A stretch of DNA of 26,349 bases, taken from IMG/VR virus record IMGVR_UViG_3300046003_002526, positions 1 to 26,349 of that record; one strand, 5' to 3'. The stretch is from a virus. Shown piece by piece: positions 7,868 to 15,061 of the stretch. How positions within the stretch are numbered: position 1 is the stretch's first letter; every line of letters starts with the position of its first letter. A model generated the notes under the pieces. It was not told the origin of the DNA and searched no databases. It saw only the letters and a list, made by a program, of their open reading frames with translations. A program made the position numbers and the translations under genes.

Positions 7868-8023
7868 TTTAGAGAAGAAGCGTTACGTATGTGTTGGTAT
7901 ATGCGTGGTGGTTTAAGTTACGAAGATGCAATGTTTTTAACACAGCAAGAAAGAGATATTATCGGAAAGATTATTAAAGATAATATGGAAACGACCCAAA
8001 AAAGTGGCCTCCCGTTTTTTTAA
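7805..8023 (+). CDS. gp51-like / chaperone extension, probably expressed by frameshift from gp26
   Basis: The frame encodes 72 aa if read from a TTG at 7805, which overlaps the gp26 TGA (TTGA). No ATG is available before Met28 and no convincing ribosome site precedes the TTG, so independent initiation looks weak. The alternative is -1 slippage at 7787-7793, which adds RSRL and then this segment to gp26. The sequence has a helical acidic N-part and the block CWYMRGGLSYEDAMFL, ending in KSGLPFF. I recall similar C-terminal blocks in small T4-like proteins annotated as hub assembly catalyst gp51 or tail-assembly chaperone, but this is not verified. Function is inferred from the lambda G/GT analogy and the tape-measure-like gene next door. 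A terminator follows 5 bp after the stop. Confidence 0.7.
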   Translation: MTLDNDAIVELLDSYDKESKAFREEALRMCWYMRGGLSYEDAMFLTQQERDIIGKIIKDNMETTQKSGLPFF

Positions 8024-8027
8024 TATT

Positions 8028-8051
8028 AAAGCACATTTATTGTGCTTTTTT
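8028..8051 (+). terminator. Intrinsic terminator after the gp26 operon
   Basis: AAAGCACA (8028-8035), a TTTAT loop and TGTGCTTT (8041-8048) make a perfect 8-bp stem running into an uninterrupted T tract to 8051. There is no matching T run on the other strand, so it acts rightward only. Confidence 0.9.
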
Positions 8052-8115
8052 ATTGACTATGATATACGTAAGCTAAGGTCATTATAAGAGCAAAAGACAT
8101 TTAAGTACATTTAAG

Positions 8116-8133
8116 GAATGTCTAAAGACATTC
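8116..8133. repeat. Perfect 7-bp hairpin next to a 10-bp-phased direct repeat
   Basis: GAATGTC, TAAA loop, GACATTC. Immediately to its left ACATTTAAG occurs twice with a period of 10 bp (8097-8115). The arrangement could be a protein-binding site or a 3' mRNA end structure on the minus strand. No function is evident. Confidence 0.4.
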
Positions 8134-8325
8134 GCATTTCGCTTGCGCTCATGCCTTTTCTTCTAATCTAATTAATCTAATTTACTTTGATATGTACTGT
8201 AATGCTTTTGACTTTAGAACTGCTTCATCCAGATTATAGTCATACTTCACCCATTACAGGCAAAGTAAAACAGAGCGACTTCATCCGAGTGCTTCATCAT
8301 ACTAACTAAAAGAGATTATATTCAT

Positions 8326-8604
8326 TTACACGGAAGCGGTCGCCCTGTACTCCCTACTCTTGCTTCTTGCGACGGTTGATGCATAATCCGTAGTTAGCCA
8401 AACTATGTCATCATATGGGTTGTATCTTTTTCACAGTGCCCAAATCATTCGGTTTTTACACCTAATTTTTATATTGTTGATTCGCTTTTTATAGCACAAT
8501 ACACGGTCGCCATTCAGTGTGTAGTCTAGTCTACACGTTCCACGTGCGGCCATTACGCGAGCACGATCTCCTCTGAATACAGAACTTAATCTGCAATAGG
8601 GCTT
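8326..8604 (-). pseudogene. Possible decayed minus-strand reading frame
   Basis: In one minus-strand frame, 58 codons are open from 8604 to a TGA at 8431-8433, then 34 more are open in the same frame to a TAA at 8326-8328. Further down, still in the same frame, a 22-codon stretch from a GTG at 8250 to 8182 is also open. The first part includes FRGDRARVMAARG and DYTLNGDRVLCYKKR, and the second YNPYDDIVWLTTDY; these look protein-like rather than random. An ATG at 8553 would give a 40-residue peptide by itself. I recognise no family. It lies just downstream of a homing-type endonuclease gene, a common site of gene damage. Chance open frames are a real alternative at this length. Confidence 0.3.
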
Positions 8605-8700
8605 TTAACTACATTTACTGCTGAGTTGGAATTTGTTTCTGTGAGAGTGACTTGGTGTCTAGGAGCTATGTGTTTATTGTAATACGTTTAGTGTTGTTGG

Positions 8701-9141
8701 TCAACTGGTTTTATTAATTTTTAAATCTTTTACGGAACCCTTGCCTAATTTAATTTGTATAATACCATTGTAGTTATCTTCTCTCAACAGTACTTCTTCC
8801 ATAAATTGATAATGCGCTTCCATGTAGTTAGTTTCACCACGACTTAGACATAGATGTATAATTTCGCGTTTAAACTGTTCCTTGCCTAAAGCTAGGATAT
8901 CTGCTACTAGTCGACTCGAAGAACCCCAATAGTCTTTCCAATCAGTTTCAATTGTTTCTAGACGTTTGTTCTTCTTGCCTTTTAACGGTGGTCTTTTTTT
9001 GATAGTTTTAAAATACTTACGGCCAACATAATCGTAGCCGTTAGTAAGGTTGGTTATTCTATAAATGAAACCGTAGTATGCACCAATATCCTCAGAGTCA
9101 AATATTACACCATTGTACGTCCAAGGATATTCGTATGTCAT
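8701..9141 (-). CDS. GIY-YIG family endonuclease (free-standing, Seg-like)
   Basis: A 146-aa protein. The GIY-YIG core is visible as GFIY at residues 24-27 and YVGRKYF starting at 38, with Arg41 directly after. A long Lys-rich insertion follows, then DWKDYWGSS (68-76), a GKEQFKREI block and NYMEAHYQF, where Glu108 is a good candidate for the metal-binding acidic residue. This family of small GIY-YIG proteins is common and free-standing in T4-like phages, usually as mobile or DNA-processing endonucleases. There is no separate DNA-binding domain beyond the short C-terminal tail. It starts 7 bp after the histone-like gene stop, with a weak ribosome site, so translation may depend on coupling. 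The stop-riddled region downstream may relate to its mobility; that part is inference. Confidence 0.8.
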   Translation of the reverse strand: MTYEYPWTYNGVIFDSEDIGAYYGFIYRITNLTNGYDYVGRKYFKTIKKRPPLKGKKNKRLETIETDWKDYWGSSSRLVADILALGKEQFKREIIHLCLSRGETNYMEAHYQFMEEVLLREDNYNGIIQIKLGKGSVKDLKINKTS

Positions 9142-9148
9142 ACGTTAT

Positions 9149-9334
9149 TTATTTTGCAGCCGCTGCATTTTTCTTCTCTTGGATTTCTGCACGACGAGCT
9201 TTGGCCAATTTAGCCAAGTCACCTAATGCACCACGAGCACGTGCCGCTGCGGCTTTAACACCTTTAACTTCAAATTTTTCTGATTCTGCTACGTATAATT
9301 CTACTGCTGCTAAAATATCATCATGAATTGCCAT
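9149..9334 (-). CDS. Histone H1-like (Hc1-type) DNA-binding protein
   Basis: 61 aa from the ATG at 9334. A longer frame begins at 9370, but the 9334 start has a perfect AAGGAG eight bases upstream and removes an unlikely polar extension. The sequence follows the Hc1 pattern found in chlamydial histone-like proteins and many aquatic phages: an amphipathic N-terminal helix, EKFEVKG, then Ala/Arg-rich ARARGALGDLAKLAKARR and a Lys/Ala tail. Such proteins coat DNA non-specifically. In a phage this could compact replicating or packaged DNA or affect host chromatin; which one is not shown here. It lies between gp46 and the endonuclease gene. A GTTAAATACAC late-like box (9357-9367) lies just upstream, so it may also have its own late transcript. 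Confidence 0.75.
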   Translation of the reverse strand: MAIHDDILAAVELYVAESEKFEVKGVKAAAARARGALGDLAKLAKARRAEIQEKKNAAAAK

Positions 9335-9356
9335 GTTTACTTCTCCTTGTTGTTGT

Positions 9357-9367
9357 GTGTATTTAAC
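9357..9367 (-). promoter_or_regulatory. Weak late-promoter-like box before the histone-like gene
   Basis: The minus strand reads GTTAAATACACACAAC. This shares TAAATACAC with the better late boxes in this window but has lost the leading TA. It lies between the gp46 stop and the AAGGAG of the histone-like gene, at a workable distance. Confidence 0.3.
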
Positions 9368-9389
9368 CACCCTGTATTGGATGGTAAAA

Positions 9390-11162
9390 TTAAATTACTT
9401 CTACGTCAGTACTATATGATGTAAACCCATTTTCTTTGGTTACAGTCATAATGTTATTAACTCGCCCCGCAAGTTCATCTTTATGCGAAACAAGCCAAAT
9501 ACTTTTCTCATGCTCTCTAGACATTTTTTTAAGTATACCCAATGAACTTTCAACTCCGCTACTGTCCATGCCGCTGTCAATAAGCTCATCAATGAATAAT
9601 AAGTTAATAGGATTGTATAAACTTTCCCAGACATCACGGAATGCCCACGATAAACTTAATATCAAGCGATTGCGTTCACCACGTGATAAGTTATCAAAGT
9701 CTAGTTCACGGCCTAACTCTGTAATTTCTACACTTAAATCGTTTAAGAATGTTACTGTATGTGGCAATCCTATACGATCTAAGTATTGACTTAGGCGTGC
9801 GTTTAAATGCGACAAGTTTTGATCAATAATACGTTTACGAATAAAGCTATCTTTGTTAGTTAATAGTTTCAACAAGAAGTCTTGATGTTCTTTTAACTTA
9901 ACTAGCTCGTTCATAGTAGTATAATCAGTTTCTACTAATGCAGTCTGTGTCATCTCTTCGATTTGTTCATCATATGGATCAACTTCTGTAGCCTTAGCGG
10001 CCAACTGTGTTTCTAAACTAGTAATAGAACCCTTGTGATGAAACGCATCTGCTTCTTTATCGTAATATACTCGAGGTTGCGCACCAAGAGGACCAATTTC
10101 TGTTTTAGCACCTATCAGCGCCGTTAATTGTGTTTGATCAGTTTGGTACTGTGTAGTAGCAGTTTCGAGTGATGTACGTTTAGCCGCTAACACTTCTTCG
10201 TGTTTGCTATCGTGAAAATGTTGACCGCAAGCATAACAAGTATGTGCTTCGAGGTCGGCAATTTCTTTAGTAACTTTATCTATAGTCTTTTGTTCACGGG
10301 CAATATCTGCTTCGCTACGCAAAATGGCCTTGGTCAAATCATCTAAGTCTTTACGCTGTTGGTTGTAAGCAGTAAGCGCAGTGTGTGCCGCTAGCTCTTG
10401 TTCAATATCAATTTTACGTAGTTCTGTAAGGGCATTTTGTAGTTTTACTGTGTCATCTGCATGCTTGGTAGTCCACATAGTTTGCCGGCGTTTTAAGCTG
10501 TCAATTTGCTCTTGAATACGACCATTTGCGTCGGTTATAGCCTTAATATTGAACTCTTCTTGCTGTATTGCATCCTTAGTAGCACGACCCAACTCTTTAA
10601 GTTTTTCTGCCTTTTCACTTAAGACAGTGATACCAAGTAGCTGTTCAATAATTTCACGTTGGTCGTTAGATTTAAGACTAAGGAATGGTTCGGTGTAGGT
10701 ATTAAGCGCAACAATGTGTTTGAACATATTGTGCGACATGCTTAACAAACGTTCAATTTCAGCCTGTGTTTCTCTACTATCGCCTTGACTTTCGTCGGTA
10801 ATTTCTTTTTCTTCATCACCTACATAAAACTTCATTATGTTTGGCTTACGACCACGTTCAATCTTATAGTCTTGCCCGTTATGTTCAAATTCAACAGTAA
10901 CCAACATGTTCTTACCGTTAGTTTTGTTAATTAAATTATCACGTTTGATATTGGTTAATGCCTGCCCAAACAGACTGTAGCTTAAGGCATTGATAATAGT
11001 TGTTTTACCAGTGCCATTACGTGCGCCACTATCATCGCCGCCTAAGTCAACGTTAACACCTAATACTAATGTCAGGTCGTTGCGGTCAAAGTCCACAGCT
11101 TGTGTTGCATTACCAACACTCATGAAGTTCTTGACTGTAAGATTTTTTATTTTAAATGTCAT
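9390..11162 (-). CDS. 46: Recombination endonuclease subunit gp46 (SbcC/Rad50-like ATPase)
   Basis: 590 aa, similar to T4 gp46 (560). It is the ATPase partner of gp47 in the Rad50/Mre11-type complex that resects DNA ends for recombination-dependent replication and host DNA breakdown. Walker A is GARNGTGKTT (residues 46-55). Long coiled coils flank a zinc hook, CYAC (near 310). The ABC signature is LSRGERNRL (492-500), Walker B is LLFIDE (about 520-525), and an LVSHKDEL switch-His motif lies near 556-563. All catalytic motifs are intact. It begins 13 bp after the SGNH-like gene with GAG before the ATG. In T4, 46 follows 47 with only small genes between; here two larger genes separate them. Confidence 0.96.
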   Translation of the reverse strand: MTFKIKNLTVKNFMSVGNATQAVDFDRNDLTLVLGVNVDLGGDDSGARNGTGKTTIINALSYSLFGQALTNIKRDNLINKTNGKNMLVTVEFEHNGQDYKIERGRKPNIMKFYVGDEEKEITDESQGDSRETQAEIERLLSMSHNMFKHIVALNTYTEPFLSLKSNDQREIIEQLLGITVLSEKAEKLKELGRATKDAIQQEEFNIKAITDANGRIQEQIDSLKRRQTMWTTKHADDTVKLQNALTELRKIDIEQELAAHTALTAYNQQRKDLDDLTKAILRSEADIAREQKTIDKVTKEIADLEAHTCYACGQHFHDSKHEEVLAAKRTSLETATTQYQTDQTQLTALIGAKTEIGPLGAQPRVYYDKEADAFHHKGSITSLETQLAAKATEVDPYDEQIEEMTQTALVETDYTTMNELVKLKEHQDFLLKLLTNKDSFIRKRIIDQNLSHLNARLSQYLDRIGLPHTVTFLNDLSVEITELGRELDFDNLSRGERNRLILSLSWAFRDVWESLYNPINLLFIDELIDSGMDSSGVESSLGILKKMSREHEKSIWLVSHKDELAGRVNNIMTVTKENGFTSYSTDVEVI

Positions 11163-11175
11163 AATTTCTCATCAT

Positions 11176-11877
11176 TTATTTTGTCAGGTGCTTTTGTATA
11201 TTATAATACCTTTTAGGATCATAGTCAATGAAATCACAGTTAGGTTTGACTATGGTATCTAACCATTCAAGTTGTACAGCAGAATGCGGCTGTGCCAATC
11301 CAGAGTCAAGGTCTTTGTACGTGCTAATTAATCTAAAGCTACTTAAATCTTGGTCTATCCAAGGTAAATTTTTAACAGCAATGGCCATCGGACCGTCGAA
11401 ATTAAAGTCATATGCTAGAGTAAACACAAAAGGTATATTTTTATTTTTTAATAGAGTTGATGCGGCTAACATATACGATTGACTGCGCTGAGTTGCTTGC
11501 CATTCTTTAATATATCTATTATGATATTCTTTTATATATTGATTGTTGCTGGAACTAGTAACCCACCAATCTTGATTATTAGATTGCACAATATTAAAAT
11601 GATACACAGGATCGATCTTTGCCTGCTCTTGCCAAAATTCATCAGCTACTAAATCAATTCGTGCGGGTATAGTCCATTGAATAATTGCACAGTCGATATT
11701 TTCAGTTTCAATTGATTCTGCAACCTGCATTAATATCAACTCATTACTAGCACCGATTACAGATTTATTTTTAATCTGTAATGAATCCGACGTCATTAAC
11801 TGTAATAACGTTGGCCATTTTTTAAAGTCGTTGTCGACTCCATTGCCGTCACTAATTGCTAATAAGGTTTTTTTCAT
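11176..11877 (-). CDS. SGNH-hydrolase-like protein with degenerate nucleophile block
   Basis: A 233-aa protein of uncertain function. The layout resembles SGNH/GDSL hydrolases: a beta strand followed by ISDGNG (residues 8-13) where a GDS block is expected, then WPTLL, then NKSVIGASNELI (37-48) resembling the Gly-Ala-Ser-Asn block, a strand IDCAIIQW, and a C-terminal AQPHSAVQLEWL (195-206) resembling the Asp-x-x-His block. The expected nucleophile Ser of block I is not in place, so activity may be lost or use a different residue. It overlaps the upstream gene by 26 bp and has no clear ribosome site, which implies translational coupling. The codons are visibly more AT-rich than in gp46/gp47. 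No signal peptide is present. The fold call is a reading of weak motifs. Confidence 0.6.
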   Translation of the reverse strand: MKKTLLAISDGNGVDNDFKKWPTLLQLMTSDSLQIKNKSVIGASNELILMQVAESIETENIDCAIIQWTIPARIDLVADEFWQEQAKIDPVYHFNIVQSNNQDWWVTSSSNNQYIKEYHNRYIKEWQATQRSQSYMLAASTLLKNKNIPFVFTLAYDFNFDGPMAIAVKNLPWIDQDLSSFRLISTYKDLDSGLAQPHSAVQLEWLDTIVKPNCDFIDYDPKRYYNIQKHLTK

Positions 11878-12745
11878 TTATTTTAATAATTGCTTGTTGT
11901 ATTTGTTCAGTAGACTGAAACCAATTGCGATAGTCATATACTGGAATTTCAATATTATATCGTTTTTCTATACAATAGTTAATATATCCCTGTTCGTGTA
12001 GATCAACTATATGAGATATATCAATATTTTTGTTATTTTCCAATGCAGATAAAATTAAATTGGCATGAAAGTATACACTAAAATATTTTGAATTAGCTGT
12101 AAACCAATCGGCTAACACTAATGTTAACCTATCTTCATTGATTAGTTTCATACCCAACTGGTTGATTAATTTTTTTATAGTATTAATTGGCGATATTAAC
12201 AACTGTTCAAAACTCAAATTGATCGTTGATTCAGTTGGCTCCCAACCATATGACCAGTTGTGATACATTAAAGTAAAATCTTCTCGCTGAGCATAATCTT
12301 CTGCGGCATCGGACCAATTGTTTTGTACATGTTCGCTGTGATTGGCATTAAGATCCTGACATACAGCTTTGATTATGCAGGTTTGATATATTATAGGTCT
12401 AACAGCAGGGTCGATTACTATGCGTACAATCTTAGCATTTGGAAATGTTAAGTTTATTTTATCGTAACAGTCGTTATTGATCCCATTGTCGCACAGGACT
12501 ACTACTTTATTATTCTTTGGGTCAATGTCGCAGTGCAGTTGGTATTCAGTCGGATCCATAAAATACGTATTGGTATACATTACAATACTATGACTGTTTC
12601 CGTCTTGACTAAAAGTTAATTCGTTATTTGATAATTTAACTGTTTGGTCTGCAAATTCACTTAATATATAGTATAGAAAATTTCCAAACCCACCAGAAGG
12701 GTAACTTATACAAATAATGTCGTTACTATCGGTGCAGAACCTCAT
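11852..12745 (-). CDS. Unknown protein with P-loop-like N-terminus (possibly sulfotransferase-like)
   Basis: A 297-aa protein. The N-terminus ISYPSGGFGNFLYYIL (residues 13-28) has the strand, Gly-rich loop and helix arrangement of sulfotransferase-type P-loop proteins, but lacks the usual Lys-Ser/Thr. The middle part includes FPNAKIVRIVIDP, a strand plus Arg-containing motif that sulfotransferase-like proteins use for PAPS binding. The C-terminal part ends in IPVYDYRNWF. I do not recognise a specific family, so function is open. It overlaps gp47 by 4 bp (ATGA) and the next gene by 26 bp, and both genes are more AT-rich than the surroundings. They may have entered together between 47 and 46. 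A role in modifying virion or host surface molecules is speculation. Confidence 0.6.
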   Translation of the reverse strand: MRFCTDSNDIICISYPSGGFGNFLYYILSEFADQTVKLSNNELTFSQDGNSHSIVMYTNTYFMDPTEYQLHCDIDPKNNKVVVLCDNGINNDCYDKINLTFPNAKIVRIVIDPAVRPIIYQTCIIKAVCQDLNANHSEHVQNNWSDAAEDYAQREDFTLMYHNWSYGWEPTESTINLSFEQLLISPINTIKKLINQLGMKLINEDRLTLVLADWFTANSKYFSVYFHANLILSALENNKNIDISHIVDLHEQGYINYCIEKRYNIEIPVYDYRNWFQSTEQIQQAIIKINEKNLISN

Positions 12746-13758
12746 AGATTCCTGTAGATGTCTAACAATAAGTTAGGATTATAATGATCACTGTTAATAG
12801 CTGTTAGTTGACTAGTTACAATAGTATCGATACTTTCAAATTGAATATTACCTAACATAATATCTGTGCCAATGTCAGTATGCTTGACTGGGATTAATGT
12901 AAGTTCACGTAGATTATACGTACCTACGAATGTTTCTTTAATAAACGTTGCTTCTTCGTACGAAATATCCACGTCGATGTTTACACGACAGTGCATGCCT
13001 TTTTGTAGTAGTGTTTCTGGTGTTTTTAAAATATTACTTAGGCTATAAACACGATACTTGGGCTGATCCGGCCAAGCATGAAACGTTGGCTCATTGCCCC
13101 ACTCTAATATCATCATGCCACGTTCATCGTCACCTGCATCTGCATAGTTGTGCGGAAACGCATTGCCTACATAGGTAATATTCTTACCTGTTTGACGTTT
13201 ATGAAAATGCCCACTGTATACATGATCAATGTGCCCGAAGTCTTCACGTCTAATCTCACCGTGTTCTGGCATCTGTACCATAGCATTCATGTAATAGCCT
13301 GGTAATTCAAAATGCCCAAACATATACTTGGCATTGATCTTAGGAATCTTTTTATGATCGTCGCCTACTAACCAGGGCACAATACTAACATCGCCCTCTT
13401 GATAGAAGTCGTTGATAATTTCAATGTTAGGAATATGTCTAGCCCATTCAGCTGACTGTATATCACGCTTGTCACGATAATATAAATCATGATTGCCCGG
13501 AATGAATATAACACGCTCAAAGGCTCGGCCCAACAACTCAAGTGCTGTTAGGCTGTAGTTTAACGTAATGATATTAATTGCCGCGCGGTTATTGTGCCAA
13601 TCACCTAACATAAAGCAAACATCACAACCTTCTTCTTTAGCTTTGCTAATAAACCACTTAACAAAGTTTAAACAATCATCGTTGTGTGTTTGACTATTTG
13701 ACTTTAAGCCAAAATGTATGTCAGTCAGAATTGCTGCTTTTTTAAATAAATTTGTCAT
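12742..13758 (-). CDS. 47: Recombination endonuclease subunit gp47 (Mre11/SbcD-like)
   Basis: 338 aa, matching T4 gp47 (339). It is the metallophosphatase nuclease that works with gp46. All metal-binding motifs are present in order: DIH (13-15), GDWHNN (52-57), GNHD (88-91), GHF with His149, and GHFH (183-186). The C-terminal third would be the capping and gp46-binding domain. The start is ATG. No ribosome site precedes it, and a good -10 (TATACT) ends 6-7 bases before the ATG, so the message may be leaderless. Its stop overlaps the start of the next gene by 4 bp. It lies downstream of the radical SAM gene in a cluster that keeps the T4 order 55-47-46. Confidence 0.96.
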   Translation of the reverse strand: MTNLFKKAAILTDIHFGLKSNSQTHNDDCLNFVKWFISKAKEEGCDVCFMLGDWHNNRAAINIITLNYSLTALELLGRAFERVIFIPGNHDLYYRDKRDIQSAEWARHIPNIEIINDFYQEGDVSIVPWLVGDDHKKIPKINAKYMFGHFELPGYYMNAMVQMPEHGEIRREDFGHIDHVYSGHFHKRQTGKNITYVGNAFPHNYADAGDDERGMMILEWGNEPTFHAWPDQPKYRVYSLSNILKTPETLLQKGMHCRVNIDVDISYEEATFIKETFVGTYNLRELTLIPVKHTDIGTDIMLGNIQFESIDTIVTSQLTAINSDHYNPNLLLDIYRNL

Positions 13759-13764
13759 ATAATT

Positions 13765-13794
13765 AGTATACGTGAAATAACCTTAAGTTGTCTA
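13765..13794 (-). promoter_or_regulatory. Sigma70-like promoter of gp47
   Basis: On the minus strand TAGACA (13794-13789) and TATACT (13770-13765) are separated by 18 bases; each matches five of six consensus positions. The expected start falls at or within a base or two of the gp47 ATG, giving a leaderless or nearly leaderless transcript. It lies in the 52-bp gap after the radical SAM gene. Confidence 0.55.
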
Positions 13795-13810
13795 GTGAAA
13801 GTTAGCCAAA

Positions 13811-15061
13811 TTACCTGTTGGAATGAAAATTATCCTCGCTTAAATCTGTAATAGGATCCCAATAAGGTTGTATTAATTTAAAATATTCCGGAAATGCATC
13901 GGCGAACTTCTGCTCACGATATAAGTCCTGCCGTTTAGTCCATATTACAAATTGTTTCCATAACATAGGATTATGTTCTTGTAAAGTCAAATAACCGAGC
14001 AACTCTGTATTATTTGTCTGTGCTATTAAAGCAGTCTTGACTGATTCGGGTGCAATGTGTACTGCTAACCAAGCCGGACTGTTAACCATGTTAATATAAT
14101 AAGGTCCAATTTTATCTTCAACCCATGCAGTCAATCGATCAATGGATCCTGCATTTAATACACTAACAGTAAGTGAGCCCATGGTATAAATTTCGCAATC
14201 CATGGTACCTTTAAGTCCCAGTATATGATCAGCAACTAGATTCATTTCGTCCCATTTACCTGGCCATCGCAGATACTCAAATTCTTGTTCAAGCCCGTCG
14301 ATACTCATAGCAATTTCAATACGTTTGAAATTATTCCAAGCACGTTTTAATCGTTCAGTTGGATGATTGGTACAATTGGTACTATAATACAAAGTAATGT
14401 TCTTGCTTAATCCCTGCTGAACCAGGTACTCTAATAGATCTAACTGCGTGGTATTCAAGAACGGATCACCACCAAAGAAGTCAATTTTTTCTAAATTATG
14501 GGCAATACTATAGTACTGACTAAAATCCATGTGCTTAGGTGGCAGCTTAGGGATGAATTTATTCCATTGTTCAATTTTACCATTGGATCGCTCTTCAGTC
14601 TTATATTTTTCAAGATAATATAATCCTTCGGGTGTATATGAATTAGTATCCCACCCTCCGCAACTTCTACAGGCTAAATTACATACATTACTACTTTTAA
14701 ATACTGCTGTTTTAGGCCCTTGTTGCCATTTACCACTACGAATAAAGTCCTCATAATCGTTAGGGAAATATTCAATTTGTCGCTGACGTAGACTTTTCTT
14801 ACCAGAATCTTCTTCGGCCCAACAACGGTGACAGGCACTTGGACGATCACCGTTGATAAATTCTGCCCTAAGTTGATTTAGTTCTGCACTGTCCCATCGT
14901 TGTTCTGGAGTTAGGTCACCGTGATGCCATTCGCCAGCACCAAACGCACACGGGCTATTACGCCCGTATGGGTTCTGCCTAATACTTTGAAAGGGTGCAA
15001 TACAAAAATTTGCCGGAGGCGTTTCTGGTATTAGTTGATGCAACTCAATGATTTTACTCAT
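13811..15061 (-). CDS. Radical SAM enzyme with N-terminal twitch-like cysteines
   Basis: 416 aa from the ATG at 15061, which overlaps the gp55 stop by 8 bp and has GGAG upstream. A longer frame to 15127 would overlap gp55 by 74 bp and is rejected. CNLACRSC (C127, C131, C134) is the radical SAM CX3CX2C motif binding the SAM-cleaving 4Fe-4S cluster, and DFFGGDPFLN is the following GGE-like motif. Before it, Cys20, Cys38, and the pair Cys77/Cys80 in a CHRCWAEEDSGKKSLRQRQ block would bind an auxiliary cluster. This N-terminal twitch arrangement is a known radical SAM subfamily seen in phages and peptide-modification loci. The substrate is unknown; related enzymes often act on peptides. It lies between gp55 and gp47. 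Confidence 0.85.
   Translation of the reverse strand: MSKIIELHQLIPETPPANFCIAPFQSIRQNPYGRNSPCAFGAGEWHHGDLTPEQRWDSAELNQLRAEFINGDRPSACHRCWAEEDSGKKSLRQRQIEYFPNDYEDFIRSGKWQQGPKTAVFKSSNVCNLACRSCGGWDTNSYTPEGLYYLEKYKTEERSNGKIEQWNKFIPKLPPKHMDFSQYYSIAHNLEKIDFFGGDPFLNTTQLDLLEYLVQQGLSKNITLYYSTNCTNHPTERLKRAWNNFKRIEIAMSIDGLEQEFEYLRWPGKWDEMNLVADHILGLKGTMDCEIYTMGSLTVSVLNAGSIDRLTAWVEDKIGPYYINMVNSPAWLAVHIAPESVKTALIAQTNNTELLGYLTLQEHNPMLWKQFVIWTKRQDLYREQKFADAFPEYFKLIQPYWDPITDLSEDNFHSNR

Larger units (their letters stand above)
8053..8700. other. 650-bp region without an intact gene
   Basis: Between the gp26 terminator and the 3' end of the GIY-YIG gene no frame longer than about 57 codons is open, and I see no tRNA, T-loop or intron core. 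It contains two ACATTTAAG copies one helical turn apart (8097-8105, 8107-8115), a 7-bp hairpin GAATGTC-TAAA-GACATTC (8116-8133), a GTGTAG-TCTAGT-CTACAC hairpin (8519-8536), and three GGATGAAG-like copies on the minus strand between about 8220 and 8300. Stretches of one minus-strand frame look protein-like (listed separately). It would be transcribed as the 3' trailer of the GIY-YIG gene unless transcription stops earlier. Confidence 0.6.

Noticed and set aside
8028-8051. Bidirectional terminator
   Set aside because: The minus-strand side of the hairpin is followed by AATATTA rather than a T run, so only rightward termination is supported.
8054-8080. TTGACT after the terminator as a plus-strand -35 element
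   Set aside because: No -10 at 16-18 bp spacing (TATAAG is 24 bp away) and no gene downstream on that strand.
8053-8700. tRNA gene, group I intron or CRISPR array
   Set aside because: No T-loop consensus, cloverleaf, intron core elements or regularly spaced repeats were found, and the endonuclease frame is free-standing rather than inside a split gene.
9335-9370. Upstream start for the histone-like gene
   Set aside because: The extension runs through the AAGGAG ribosome site of the 9334 start and adds a polar stretch not expected in Hc1-like proteins.
9436-9789. Plus-strand frame of 117 codons
   Set aside because: It runs antisense through the gp46 Walker B and signature region, where gp46 is clearly the coding frame.
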